Assembly: GCA_028284385.1 (NCBI GenBank)
Contig: JANQRT010000045.1
Coordinates: forward strand, 150,197-214,196
Source: Opitutaceae bacterium
GTDB lineage: Bacteria; Verrucomicrobiota; Verrucomicrobiia; Opitutales; Opitutaceae
DNA length: 64,000 bases
Direction of reading: 5' to 3'
The notes under the pieces were generated by a model. That model did not search any database. It was not told the DNA's origin and saw only the letters and a list, made by a program, of their open reading frames with translations. Below are positions 35,633-45,140 of the stretch, one piece after another (the stretch's first letter is position 1; each line of letters starts with the position of its first letter). A program made the position numbers and the translations under genes.

Positions 35633-37036
35633 ATGTTCCGCTCCCTATTTTTTATAATCCTCGCGCTAACTGGCTTAATCGTTGCCGGATACGCCGAAGA
35701 GAAACCGAATATCCTGCTCATCCAAGTCGATGATATGAATGACTGGGTCACGCACTTGGATACGTACCCAACGGTGATTACGCCAAATTTCGATCGACTC
35801 GCTGCCGAAGGAGTCAGCTTCACTCGCGCCTACGCGGCTTCACCGCTGTGCAATCCATCTCGCGCGGCGCTCGTTAGCGGTCGCCGTCCTTCCACTACGT
35901 CGATTTACGACAACGAACAGGATTGGCGAAAATTCATCCCGGAAAACGAGAGCTTCCTGTCCTATTTCATGTCCAACGGCTATTATGTCGCGGGAGCGGG
36001 AAAGTTTCACCACAAGGTCCGCCGCACCGAGTGGCATGATTACGAGCCGAAAAGAAACGATAAATGCAAGGAGGTGGAGCCCAAAGGTCCGAACAAGATT
36101 AAGTACGGTCCAGGAGCTTGCGACGACGCGTTATTCGACGATTATGTAAAGGCCAGTTGGGTGATCGACAAGCTTGGCCAGAAGCACGACAAGCCCTTCT
36201 TGCTCACCGCAGGTTTCAGCAATCCGCACACGCCATGGATTGTCCCAGAAAGGTTCTTCGATCTCTATCCGATTGAAACGGTGACACTGCCGGAAGTCCC
36301 CGCAGACGATCTAGACGACATCCCGTCGATTGGCCGCGCGATCGCTACTTTCGAAGGTTACCATAAAGCGATAACCGAGGCAGGAATCTGGGAAGAGGAA
36401 GTGCAAGCGTTCCTAGCCGCCATCTCTTTCGTCGATGAGCAGATCGGTCGAATCCTCGATGCGCTCGATGCGAGTCCCTACAAAGATAATACAATCGTCG
36501 TGCTCTGGAGCGACCACGGATGGCACATGGGCGAGAAGCATCACTGGCGCAAACGCACACTCTGGGAGGAAGGCGTTCGAATTCCATACATATGGCGCGT
36601 TCCAGGTGTGACACCCGAAGGAACGACTAGCCCGCGGACGGTCGATCTCATGGGAATGTATCCGACGTTATGCGATTTAGCAGGTCTGCTAGTGCCGAAA
36701 CATGTCGAAGGCGTTAGCCTCAAGCCACTCTTAGAGAACCCAAACGCCAAGTGGGATGTACCCGCTGTATCCACATGTGGATACCAGAATCATATGGTAC
36801 GGACTGAGCGCTGGAAATACATTCGCTACCAGAACGGCGGCGAAGAGCTCTACGATCACGACAGCGATCCGGGCGAATTCAATAATCTGGCCCTTCTGCC
36901 ACAGTACGAAGCCCTGAAAACCGAGCTCGCTTCTTATATGCCAAAGGTAAACAAGCCGCGTGTTCCAGAGGCACCTTATCCAGGAGCGTTTGGAGCAAGC
37001 TATCGAGGCGTAGGTCCTGCTCCAGCGAAACGCTAA
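35633..37036 (+). CDS. Secreted sulfatase, iduronate-2-sulfatase-like (CNPSR motif)
   Basis: 467 aa from ATG 35633, which begins the signal peptide (MFRSLFFIILALTGLIVAGY); an upstream in-frame extension from 35480 has no signal character. FGly motif CNPSR at Cys73, metal pair IQVDD, AGAGKFHHKVRR, GFSNPHTPW, WSDHGWHMGEKHHW, and C-terminal NGGEELYDHDSDPGEFNNL. The GWHMGEKHHWRK pattern is characteristic of the iduronate-2-sulfatase/choline-sulfatase-like branch. Substrate would be a sulfated uronic acid or related sugar. Followed by an SMP-30-like gene 18 bp downstream, likely one operon. Confidence 0.92.
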   Translation: MFRSLFFIILALTGLIVAGYAEEKPNILLIQVDDMNDWVTHLDTYPTVITPNFDRLAAEGVSFTRAYAASPLCNPSRAALVSGRRPSTTSIYDNEQDWRKFIPENESFLSYFMSNGYYVAGAGKFHHKVRRTEWHDYEPKRNDKCKEVEPKGPNKIKYGPGACDDALFDDYVKASWVIDKLGQKHDKPFLLTAGFSNPHTPWIVPERFFDLYPIETVTLPEVPADDLDDIPSIGRAIATFEGYHKAITEAGIWEEEVQAFLAAISFVDEQIGRILDALDASPYKDNTIVVLWSDHGWHMGEKHHWRKRTLWEEGVRIPYIWRVPGVTPEGTTSPRTVDLMGMYPTLCDLAGLLVPKHVEGVSLKPLLENPNAKWDVPAVSTCGYQNHMVRTERWKYIRYQNGGEELYDHDSDPGEFNNLALLPQYEALKTELASYMPKVNKPRVPEAPYPGAFGASYRGVGPAPAKR

Positions 37037-37054
37037 TTCGCAGCGAATCGAGAC

Positions 37055-38020
37055 ATGTTTAAAAAACGGATACGGAGCATCTTCGCCGTTTTGTCGCTAG
37101 CGTTTTCATTGAACGCGTATTCGGCCGAAAGCGATACTGAGGCGAATCAAACGCTCGCTGAAAAAGACAAACGATACTGGGAAGTCAATCCCCTCGAAGG
37201 AGCGGAAGAACCGAAGGTCTTAAGCATAGGATTAAGGCAACCCGAGGGCCCCGTCTGGATCCCCCTTCACAATGCCTTATACTTTTCCGATGTCAGGGGA
37301 GAAGCCACTTATCGTTTTACCCTTCCAGATACCTTCGAAAAGTATCGGTCTCCTACAGGTCAAGCCAATGGCATGGCGGTCATGAATGGCAATGAACTAT
37401 ACATGTGCGAAGTTCTCAACCGACGACTGACGAAGATGCTACTGCCAGCGGATCCCGATACTCCACCGCCCGAACCTGAAGTCGTTTTCGACGGTTGGCC
37501 GGGAACCGGGTCTAGAGAAGGCCGGTTCAACCAGACTAATGACATTATCATCAGAAGCGATGGCAATGTGTATTTCACGGATCCGAACTATCGTAAGGTC
37601 GAAACGGATACGCTTGGATTTACCGCCGTCTACCGGATCGACCCCAAGGGCGAACTTAGCATCGTGACCAAAGAGCTGTATCCCAATGGCATCGCTCTCA
37701 GTCCGGAGGAAGACATTCTTTATGTAACCAATCGCGCCAGCATCTGGAAATTTCCGCTCTCCGAAGATGGGATGCCGGGCGAAGGCTCGGAATTCATCAG
37801 AACGAATGGCAGCGTGGACGGATTTGCGGTGGATATCGCTGGAAATTTGTACACCACCTCCAAGGGGATCGAAGTCTACAGTCGAGACGGCCATCGATGG
37901 GGCTCACTCGGCATAGGCGGGTCGAACTGCACCTTTGGCGGAGAGGATATGCGTATCCTGTTCATAACGACAAAAGGGGGCATCGCTTGGACCGAATTGC
38001 TGATTCCTGGACTGCCTTGA
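37055..38020 (+). CDS. Secreted SMP-30/gluconolactonase-like beta-propeller
   Basis: 321 aa with a signal peptide (about 1-23). The SMP-30/LRE metal-site pattern is visible: RQPEGPVWIPLHNALYFSDV (Glu ligand), FNQTNDIIIRSDGNVYFTDP (Asn), ELYPNGIALSPEEDILYVTN (Asn) and SVDGFAVDIAGNLYTT (Asp). These residues bind Ca/Zn and support lactone hydrolysis in the family, so a role in oxidised-sugar lactone metabolism is plausible. It follows the sulfatase gene by 18 bp. Confidence 0.88.
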   Translation: MFKKRIRSIFAVLSLAFSLNAYSAESDTEANQTLAEKDKRYWEVNPLEGAEEPKVLSIGLRQPEGPVWIPLHNALYFSDVRGEATYRFTLPDTFEKYRSPTGQANGMAVMNGNELYMCEVLNRRLTKMLLPADPDTPPPEPEVVFDGWPGTGSREGRFNQTNDIIIRSDGNVYFTDPNYRKVETDTLGFTAVYRIDPKGELSIVTKELYPNGIALSPEEDILYVTNRASIWKFPLSEDGMPGEGSEFIRTNGSVDGFAVDIAGNLYTTSKGIEVYSRDGHRWGSLGIGGSNCTFGGEDMRILFITTKGGIAWTELLIPGLP

Positions 38021-38065
38021 GCGACTCTCAACAGGATTCGTTTATGCAGACCTAATTTGTCATAA

Positions 38066-38761
38066 TTATTTCAGCACAAACTCGGGACCTTGGCCTTCAG
38101 GAGTGTAGTTCTCGTCCAGAGTGAGCAGAATCTTGTCTAGTTCGGCTCCGTCTTCGCGCATCGAGATTTGAAGATCCTTTTCGCCAGCCTTGTCCACCTC
38201 GATATACGCGATAAGGGAACCGTGTTTAGGAGGATTCGAGGGAGGATAGCGGCGTTTTTTCGACCAGCCCCATTTATCGTTGATTGTGGATCGCCAACGA
38301 ATGCTCGTTTCTGGCCATTCGCCATCGAAACCGACATGGACCGCGTCGTCCTCCGAATTGCTCGAGTAGATTCTCAACCAGATGTAATAGCGGCCGGGAG
38401 TATTGAAGTAGGTCTTGTAATGAAGTGTGGCAATGGCTCCGGGCTTATCGGTAAAATTCTCTCCTCTGACCATTTTATGATCGTGGTTGTGCCGTGTGTC
38501 GGGAAGGACTTCAATATAGGCACTGCCACTCGCCCCTTCCACATGCGGATCATCCGCGTCGCAAGGAAAGTCGGGAGCAGTGTCCTTATTTGTTAGATAC
38601 CATTTCCGATGCTCAGTGTTTCCCTGTTTATAGAAATGCTCGGCTTCGATGACGAGCAGTCCGTCAACTTCCTCGAAGACCCGGTTTGAATCCGCGTTAA
38701 GCGTGGATAAATTGGATATGGTTAAGGAGAGCAGCAGAATCGAAAGGTATAATTTTCTCAT
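38066..38761 (-). CDS. Secreted carbohydrate-binding-like beta-sandwich protein
   Basis: About 231 aa with a signal peptide (1-23). The sequence VDGLLVIEAEHFYKQ, TPGRYYIWLRIYSS, HVGFDGEWPE and DKAGEKDLQISMREDGAELD follows the pattern of CBM6/35/malectin-like or GH115 C-terminal sandwich domains, which bind sugars; no enzyme part is attached. A TTG lies three codons upstream; ATG 38761 is preferred. Convergent with the SMP-30 gene. Exact family uncertain. Confidence 0.75.
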   Translation of the reverse strand: MRKLYLSILLLSLTISNLSTLNADSNRVFEEVDGLLVIEAEHFYKQGNTEHRKWYLTNKDTAPDFPCDADDPHVEGASGSAYIEVLPDTRHNHDHKMVRGENFTDKPGAIATLHYKTYFNTPGRYYIWLRIYSSNSEDDAVHVGFDGEWPETSIRWRSTINDKWGWSKKRRYPPSNPPKHGSLIAYIEVDKAGEKDLQISMREDGAELDKILLTLDENYTPEGQGPEFVLK

Positions 38762-38977
38762 ATCCTTCAAGTGGAATGGGACCGTAAAAGGAATTCAAGT
38801 CTGTTAGGGAGGATATCCACTGAAGCTCGGTAGCGTGGCAGCTTTCCTTGCATAATTTATCCAGCAGTTGGATGCTCATCGATAAATATGGATACCTAGC
38901 AGTTCGACTTGACGCTAACCGAGCGTTATCCATCGCAATCTTGCATTGGCCGAACCGATAAAGCAGTTTCCAGAAAT

Positions 38978-40438
38978 ATGCTGCGCTCAATCCTTTTCGT
39001 TCTTTGCTTGCTGCACGCTTCATTGCATTCCTTTGGTCAGGAAACGGGACGTCCGAATATTATCGTTATCGTGGTAGACGATCTTCGTTGGGACGAGTTC
39101 GGGCTTGCCGGACACCCCTATCTCGAAACCCCGAATATCGACAGACTCTGCAAGGAGGGGGCCTGGTTCACGAACGCCTTTCACGCAGTGCCCTTGTGTT
39201 CTCCAAATCGAGCCAGCATTTTGACGGGTCAATACCCTTCTCGGCATGGAATCATCGATAATGTCGCGAGGAACCAGCTAAGCCATAAACTCCAAACCTA
39301 CCCCATCGCTCTGCAGAAGAGCGGCTACCGCACCGGCTTTCTTGGAAAGTGGCATATGGGAAACGATCCCACGCCACGACCGGGTTTCGACTACTGGTCG
39401 GCCCTTCCCGGCCAAGGGCGAATACACGATCCGATCCTTTACGAAAATGGCCAGTTGAACAAGGTCCCAGGCTATGTCACCGACGTGCTGACAGATCGAG
39501 CGGTCGCCTTCGTAAAAGAAGCGAAACGCGATCAGCCATTCTTTCTGCACTTCGCCCACAAGGCGATCCATCCGGATATCCATCAGCTTGACGATGGTTC
39601 GGTAGACAAAAGCCAGCCAGGCAGCTTCACCCCAGCGTCTCGACATGCCGGCAGATACAAGGACGCTTTCTTCGAGCGACGAAAAAATGTCCCAAGCAAG
39701 CCCGAAGACATCGCCAGCCTGGCGGTACGGCAAGCTCTCGAGCAGCGAAACTCAAGTCCGATCAAAGAGGATTGGAGCGTGCTCATGGATCCAGGGACGA
39801 GCGAGAAAACCATTCGCGATCGCGCGGAGATGCTACTCTCAATCGACGACGGTATTGGTCGAATCATTACAGCACTCGAAGAAGAAAGCATCTTCGACCA
39901 AACCGTCCTCGTGATTACCAGCGACAATGGCTACTTTTACGGCGAACATGGTTTGAGCATCGAACGACGCATGCCATTCGAGGAGAGCATTCGAAACCCT
40001 TTGATCGTTCGCTATCCTCCCTTGATTAAAAAGGGAACACGCATCGACCAGCTCGTATCCTCCATCGACATCGCTCCCTCGATGCTGGAACTCGCCAGAG
40101 CACCCATCGGAGATCACATCCAAGGGCAATCCTTCGCGCCATTTTTCAAGGACGCTCCCATAGACTGGAGAGACGCCATTCTAGTGGAATTCTACACTTA
40201 CGAGAACCCCATGCCTTGGCTGATGGAAATGGACTACCGAGTAGTACGCACGCGCCAATACAAGTACATTCATTGGATGAAGCACCCGCCTGAGCTGTAC
40301 GATTTGAAAGCCGATCCCTACGAGGAAAACAATCTGATCGACAATCCCAAGATGAACGAAATCGCTACGAGACTCCGAGCGAAGCTGGGGCGGCTAACAT
40401 TGGAGGCGTTAGGCCTGAGCGAAGAGAATCGAAGGTAG
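38978..40438 (+). CDS. Secreted type I sulfatase (CSPNR motif)
   Basis: 486 aa. The signal peptide (MLRSILFVLCLLHASLHSFG) defines the start ATG 38978. FGly motif CSPNR at Cys74, metal pair VVDD, GFLGKWHMGNDPTPRPGFDYW, HFAHKAIHP and ITSDNGYFYGEHGLSIERRM; the C-terminus has PPELYDLKADPYEENNL. The GLSIERRMPFEESIRNPL segment and FDYW box resemble the N-acetylglucosamine-6-sulfatase/heparin-type branch. Its stop codon ends one base before the stop of the small convergent gene at 40440. Confidence 0.92.
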   Translation: MLRSILFVLCLLHASLHSFGQETGRPNIIVIVVDDLRWDEFGLAGHPYLETPNIDRLCKEGAWFTNAFHAVPLCSPNRASILTGQYPSRHGIIDNVARNQLSHKLQTYPIALQKSGYRTGFLGKWHMGNDPTPRPGFDYWSALPGQGRIHDPILYENGQLNKVPGYVTDVLTDRAVAFVKEAKRDQPFFLHFAHKAIHPDIHQLDDGSVDKSQPGSFTPASRHAGRYKDAFFERRKNVPSKPEDIASLAVRQALEQRNSSPIKEDWSVLMDPGTSEKTIRDRAEMLLSIDDGIGRIITALEEESIFDQTVLVITSDNGYFYGEHGLSIERRMPFEESIRNPLIVRYPPLIKKGTRIDQLVSSIDIAPSMLELARAPIGDHIQGQSFAPFFKDAPIDWRDAILVEFYTYENPMPWLMEMDYRVVRTRQYKYIHWMKHPPELYDLKADPYEENNLIDNPKMNEIATRLRAKLGRLTLEALGLSEENRR

Positions 40439-40439
40439 G

Positions 40440-40598
40440 CTATCCGTTCTCAGACTCTGAATCGGTTTTCTCGGCTTCCGCTTTCGCCTGAGCTTCAGCC
40501 TTGGCAGCCGCCTTGGCCTCTTCGCGCGCTCTTCGCTTGTCGCGTTTTCTCTGTTCGCGCTCCAAGCGCTTGTAATCCTTGCTCGGTGTAGAAGCCAT
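40440..40598 (-). CDS. Small highly charged protein
   Basis: A 52-residue protein rich in Lys, Arg, Glu and Ala, beginning MASTPSKDYKRLEREQRKRD and ending in an acidic tail (TDSESENG). The central part is predicted as a long charged helix. An AAGGAC ribosome binding site lies 5 bp before the ATG, which supports a real gene despite its size. Function unknown; the basic part suggests nucleic acid or ribosome binding. It is convergent with the sulfatase gene with one base between the stops. Confidence 0.7.
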   Translation of the reverse strand: MASTPSKDYKRLEREQRKRDKRRAREEAKAAAKAEAQAKAEAEKTDSESENG

Positions 40599-40794
40599 AA
40601 TAGTCCTTTTAAGTATTTTAAAACAAAATGGGTTGTTTCGGATCTGTGGCAGAGTCAACGACTTACTTCCCTCAATTTCCCTTAGCCATAGCGAGCAGGG
40701 AATATTGCCTTCCAAATCGAGGGCCCCATTCGCTAGCGAAGTCACTTATTAACCTACTGGCCATGTGACGCATAACACTTTCAAGAGCCCTCTT

Positions 40795-40821
40795 TTGACT
40801 CCTTCGGCTTTCGCATATACT
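40795..40821 (+). promoter_or_regulatory. Candidate sigma-70 promoter of TonB receptor 2
   Basis: TTGACT (40795-40800) and TATACT (40816-40821), 15-bp spacing (16 if the -35 is read as TTTGAC). The leader to the ATG at 41033 would be about 205 nt and contains two inverted repeats. Confidence 0.5.
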
Positions 40822-40860
40822 GTACCCAGGTCTGAATCCTAAAAAGCGAAGGCCTCAGCT

Positions 40861-40872
40861 GTGACGTGTCAC
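40861..40872. promoter_or_regulatory. Inverted repeat GTGAC-GT-GTCAC in leader of TonB receptor 2
   Basis: Five-base arms GTGAC/GTCAC around GT, 40 bp downstream of the candidate -10. Candidate operator for the LacI regulator encoded after the receptor (44090); speculative. Confidence 0.35.
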
Positions 40873-40926
40873 GGCATGGCGAGATTGCTGCCTAGTTAAA
40901 CATTTGATAAGAGCTACCAACTAATA

Positions 40927-40942
40927 CCCAACACCTGTTGGG
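40927..40942. promoter_or_regulatory. Perfect inverted repeat CCCAACA-CC-TGTTGGG
   Basis: Seven-base arms around a 2-base spacer, about 90 bp before the ATG of TonB receptor 2. No T-tract follows, so an operator or leader hairpin is more likely than a terminator. Confidence 0.45.
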
Positions 40943-41032
40943 CTACCCTTCCAACCCCTTGGCTATCTGTGTAAACGGAACCTTTCTTGGGGTATTTTCT
41001 AAACGACACAAACCAAAGAACGAAGAACTAAA

Positions 41033-43990
41033 ATGACCCTGAATGTTCGGAATTTAAAAAAGAAAAACGCGTTGTTGATAGGCGCGCTTGCGGCAGCTTT
41101 TCAGCCTGCCTTTGCTCAGGAAGAAGAAAACGAGGTATACGAGCTATCTCCTTTCGTAATCGATGCCTCCGGCGATGAAGGATGGCGCGCGACTTCTACC
41201 CTTACTGGGAGTCGTACGAACCAGGACCTAAAGAACGTCCCCCTAAGCGTAGATGCTTTGACTCCGGATTTTATGCAGGACCTTGGCGTCTACACTTTGG
41301 AAGAGGCCGCCTCCTTCATTGCGGGCGTAGAGCAAGTGCCTGACGACGAGACACGCAATGATGGCGGAACCAACTTTCGCGGGCTTTCCCTGGGCGGACG
41401 CGAAAATGCCGCGTCGTCCCGGAACAACTTCCTTTGGTATCCGAGATCGGACAACTACAACGTTTCCCGCATCGATTTCAACAAGGGATCGAATTCCCTG
41501 ATGTTCGGCGATGCTTCTCCTGGGGGACAAGCGACGGTTTATACGAAACGAGCGTTCTTCAGGAATTTCGGATCGGTCACTGCTCAGTACGGTAGCAACG
41601 ATTCGTATCGTCTGATGCTGGATGTGAATCGGCAAATCACCGACAAATTCGCGCTGCGTATCAATGCGGTGAATCGCGCCAATCGCTCGTATATAGATTT
41701 TGGAGACGACTTCTTGCGGGGCGTCGATCTGGCGGGAACCTTCAAAGCGACAGAGAGAACCACTATCCGTTTCGAGGTGGAGGATCTGCGTTACGAGAGA
41801 GTAAGGGCGAACAGCTCGCTGGCTGTCGATCAGGTGGCGGCCGATGGCCTCGGCTTCAGTAGCACCAGTCGCAACTACTTCACTGTGGATGGCGATTACA
41901 TCGACTCTCGAGCCCGCAATGTTTATTTGGCAGACGGTTCGGGCGGATTCCAAGAGCCGTTCGCCATCGACGCCGATGACCGCCGAAGAGGCGGCTCTGG
42001 GGACAATCTCAATCTGTACGACGGAGCGGTTCAGCAGGTGCTGGGCTGGGCCTCCAGCGCGGCGGATCGCCAGCCTTTCGTTCAGGTAGGTCCGGTTCCC
42101 AAGGAAGTCAATGTATGGGGCGTGCGCAGCTTCATCGAGCGCGACATCAATAACTACACCTTGTGGCTCGAGCAATCGATAGGCGATCTATTCGTAGAGC
42201 TGGCCTACAACAAGCAGGAGCAATTCCAATTTCGGAACGATACCGATTTCAGCACCGAGATAAAAGTAGATGGGAATGGGCGCCTCTACAATGATAGCGA
42301 TCTGGATAGGAAGTGGTTCGGCAACGACGTGAATACGGTCCGGCTGACGGCGTCCTTTCCTCTGGAGATCGGAGAAAACTTTTCTCAATTCTTCGTCGGT
42401 AATCTGACATACTTGGACGACTTGGCGTATTCATTCCGCCAGCGCATGGTCAATAAAGCGAAAGCTTTCGATCCTGAAACGGGCGAGTACGATACGACCC
42501 ATGATTTGGAGGGACGCGACCGCATTCGCGTGAGAGCCTACTACGATAGCGATGATCCAGTAGCGGATCTGCGCAACGCTTCGGCTTACGACAGTCTACG
42601 TCCGGAAAATCTGCCGAATGTGCCGGGAGTCTTCGAGCCATTGTGGATCGACTACACGACAAGCAATAAGCCCTTTACGGACAAGCGCTATTCGAAGTCG
42701 GCTTCTCTTTCGGCAAACGGAACCTACTTCGGAGGCCGGCTTCGCTCTCTCCTAGGTGTGCGTGAAGACAAGTTTGCCCTGAAACGCTACCAATTGCCAG
42801 GCGGCAGCCGGGCGGACCGTGTCGCCGAGTTTGGGGAGATCGCCTGGTGGGGACAGGATGTGTACGTAGGCGATCCTGACGATTTCCCGGATTTCTATGA
42901 ACACGTTCCCGAATTGGACCAATCGGCGACGACCTACTCCGCCGGCCTCGTTTTCAAGGTGAACGAAAATTTCAATGTTTACGGCAACAACTCGACTTCC
43001 TTCCGCTGGCAAGGAACGGAAGACTTCCTTGGGCGGCTGCTGGGTCCCCAAGAAGGGGATACGCGTGAAATAGGCTTCAAGGGCGATTTCATGGAAGGAC
43101 TGTTTTCCCTGAACGCCGCGGCCTACGAGATAGAACGTGAAAATGTCTCCTTTCGCGTTTCCTCAGCCAACAACGCGGACGAGATCGAGCGCCTGTTCAA
43201 CGATACTGTGATCGAAATCGGTCCCGATGGAGAGTTGATCTACCTAGATCCTGATCCTTCGGCTCCCGGATACCTCCAGACGGGTCGAGGCTTGAATCAG
43301 GAACATCGTCAGATAACGGCAAAGGAAAGCGTCTCCGGATATGAGCTCACCCTTCTCATGCGCCGGACTGCTGGTTTGCAGGCAAGATTCGCCCTTTCCT
43401 ATCTACACATTTCCAGCGAACGCGATCTCGCGGATTACGCCGAACAGGTTGCCCTAGCCGAGGCAAGAGTAGCCGACCGGCAGGCAATCATCGACCAATT
43501 CTGGACGAGCGATCCCAACTACGAGGAAGGGACTTTGCCAGACGCTGAAAATGATCTGAGGCAGTCCTTGTCGGATGCTCAAGCAGTGCTGGTGGATAAC
43601 GCCGGATTGGGGAATATCACAGGTTCCCGAGCCCGTCCCTATACCGCAAGCTGGGTTCTGGATTATCAGTTCGGCGAAAACTTTCTCCTGCCGAATCTGC
43701 GGACCCTGCTCTCGGGCAGGTATGCCGACAATTATCTTTTGTCTACAAACGACGGGATCGATTGGATAGGCGGTTCGACGCACACAGTCAGTCTCTCCTT
43801 CATACATAAAATGAAGATTGGAGAGCGTCCGCTCGATCTGCGCTTGAAGTTTAGCGACTTGCATGACTTCGAGAACAGCGACTTCAAGGAGTTTAACGGC
43901 TTCGTTGATCAGACTTCGGGCGAGCCGACGTGGCGCTTTCGCAACATACGGCCCACGAGTGTCAACTTCACGGCCACAATGAAATTCTAA
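41033..43990 (+). CDS. TonB-dependent outer membrane receptor 2
   Basis: 985 aa. A signal peptide ending near PAFAQ is followed by YELSPFVIDASGDEGWRATS, the likely TonB-box segment. The plug (residues about 45-180: NVPLSVDALTPDFMQDLG, FRGLSLGGRENAASSRNNF, ISRIDFNKGSNSLMFGD-like segment) leads into a barrel ending in Phe (FTATMKF). Large size suggests an oligosaccharide ligand. It ends 24 bp before a strong terminator (44014) and precedes a LacI gene, a plausible regulator of a sugar uptake locus. No SusD-type partner. Confidence 0.92.
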   Translation: MTLNVRNLKKKNALLIGALAAAFQPAFAQEEENEVYELSPFVIDASGDEGWRATSTLTGSRTNQDLKNVPLSVDALTPDFMQDLGVYTLEEAASFIAGVEQVPDDETRNDGGTNFRGLSLGGRENAASSRNNFLWYPRSDNYNVSRIDFNKGSNSLMFGDASPGGQATVYTKRAFFRNFGSVTAQYGSNDSYRLMLDVNRQITDKFALRINAVNRANRSYIDFGDDFLRGVDLAGTFKATERTTIRFEVEDLRYERVRANSSLAVDQVAADGLGFSSTSRNYFTVDGDYIDSRARNVYLADGSGGFQEPFAIDADDRRRGGSGDNLNLYDGAVQQVLGWASSAADRQPFVQVGPVPKEVNVWGVRSFIERDINNYTLWLEQSIGDLFVELAYNKQEQFQFRNDTDFSTEIKVDGNGRLYNDSDLDRKWFGNDVNTVRLTASFPLEIGENFSQFFVGNLTYLDDLAYSFRQRMVNKAKAFDPETGEYDTTHDLEGRDRIRVRAYYDSDDPVADLRNASAYDSLRPENLPNVPGVFEPLWIDYTTSNKPFTDKRYSKSASLSANGTYFGGRLRSLLGVREDKFALKRYQLPGGSRADRVAEFGEIAWWGQDVYVGDPDDFPDFYEHVPELDQSATTYSAGLVFKVNENFNVYGNNSTSFRWQGTEDFLGRLLGPQEGDTREIGFKGDFMEGLFSLNAAAYEIERENVSFRVSSANNADEIERLFNDTVIEIGPDGELIYLDPDPSAPGYLQTGRGLNQEHRQITAKESVSGYELTLLMRRTAGLQARFALSYLHISSERDLADYAEQVALAEARVADRQAIIDQFWTSDPNYEEGTLPDAENDLRQSLSDAQAVLVDNAGLGNITGSRARPYTASWVLDYQFGENFLLPNLRTLLSGRYADNYLLSTNDGIDWIGGSTHTVSLSFIHKMKIGERPLDLRLKFSDLHDFENSDFKEFNGFVDQTSGEPTWRFRNIRPTSVNFTATMKF

Positions 43991-44013
43991 AAGGCAGGAG
44001 AGCCTAGAATCTC

Positions 44014-44049
44014 GAGACGGCAGCCCAATCGGGTTGCCGTCTCTCTTTT
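44014..44049 (+). terminator. Rho-independent terminator after TonB receptor 2
   Basis: GAGACGGCAGCCC (44014-44026) pairs with GGGTTGCCGTCTC (44031-44043) with one G-T pair and an AATC loop, followed by TCTTTTG. Strong for the receptor gene and insulating the LacI gene. Confidence 0.9.
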
Positions 44050-44089
44050 GCTTGAGTAGGCGAATTAAAGCGGGTTAATAGAAGCTCCG

Positions 44090-45133
44090 ATGACGATACG
44101 TGAATTAGCGAAGCTGGCTGGCGTCTCGCGAACCACCGTGTCGAGGGCCCTGAACAATGCCTCCGAAGTGTCTAAAGGCACTCGCGATCGCATCTTGCTT
44201 CTAGCGGCGGAGCATGGGTATCAGGCGAACCCCATGCTGACGGCCCTGATGAGCGACGTTCGGAAGAATCGAGTTCGTTCCCGCAAGACGATTCTGGCGA
44301 TTGTGTATCCAGATTTTCAGATACGAAAATGGGGCACGGGATATTTAGCTCACCAACGTTTTCGCTTGGGTGTTGAGGATAGAGCTAAACAGCTGGGATT
44401 CGACGTGCAGGATTTCAGGCCTGCAGACTACGGGAACTCGTATCGTCGTCTGTCGGAAGTACTTGAGCATCGTGGCATCAACGCCGTGCTAGTTCCGAGC
44501 ATTGATGAGCCCAAAAGACCGAAGACCTATGACTATTTTTTGAATTGGGATAGGTTTTCCGCTGCCGCCATAGGCTTCTCTTTGAAAAAGCCGGAGAACA
44601 TCGATCGAGCGATACCGTCGCAATTCCGTTCTGCTCAACTCGCTTTCAGGAAAGTCTACGAGAAGGGATACCGAAGAATCGCTCTCTGCACAAGAGCGTC
44701 AGTCAACGAAAGAACAGGGCGAAGATGGAAGGCAGCGTATCTGCTTTTTCAGGACGAAATAGCAGATGTGGCAAAAATCCCCGCCTTCGAGTATCGCGCA
44801 AACGAGGGCGAAGAGAGCCTGTTTCGCAAATGGTTCGACAAGTACCAGCCTGAAGCGATTGTTGGCGATCGAAACTCCTACAGGCTCGTGTTGAACAACG
44901 GCCTGCGTGCCCCTCAAGACTTGGCCTACGCCCAGCTTGACTTGGTTCTAGGGGTCCACGACAAGGAAGGCCTAGGAGGAATCGATCAGAGGTTCGAGAA
45001 AGTAGGCTCCGCGACGGTCGACTTGATTTCCGGCAGGCTAAATCGAAACGAACGCGGATTGCCGGACGTACCAAAGCTGCTGAAGATCGCCGGGATATGG
45101 GTGGATGGCCCAAGCGTACCGGATATCTCCTGA
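44090..45133 (+). CDS. LacI-family transcriptional regulator
   Basis: 347 aa. The HTH is MTIRELAKLAGVSRTTVSRA, then ALNNASEVSKGTRDRILLLA, and the effector domain follows with a NPMLTALMSDVRKNR segment shared with the first LacI protein in this window. It binds an unknown sugar ligand and likely controls TonB receptor 2 and/or the convergent beta-helix gene (7 bp between stops). A weak ATTAA-N6-TTAAT repeat (44064-44079) overlaps the gap before its start. Confidence 0.92.
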   Translation: MTIRELAKLAGVSRTTVSRALNNASEVSKGTRDRILLLAAEHGYQANPMLTALMSDVRKNRVRSRKTILAIVYPDFQIRKWGTGYLAHQRFRLGVEDRAKQLGFDVQDFRPADYGNSYRRLSEVLEHRGINAVLVPSIDEPKRPKTYDYFLNWDRFSAAAIGFSLKKPENIDRAIPSQFRSAQLAFRKVYEKGYRRIALCTRASVNERTGRRWKAAYLLFQDEIADVAKIPAFEYRANEGEESLFRKWFDKYQPEAIVGDRNSYRLVLNNGLRAPQDLAYAQLDLVLGVHDKEGLGGIDQRFEKVGSATVDLISGRLNRNERGLPDVPKLLKIAGIWVDGPSVPDIS

Positions 45134-45140
45134 CGGCAAT

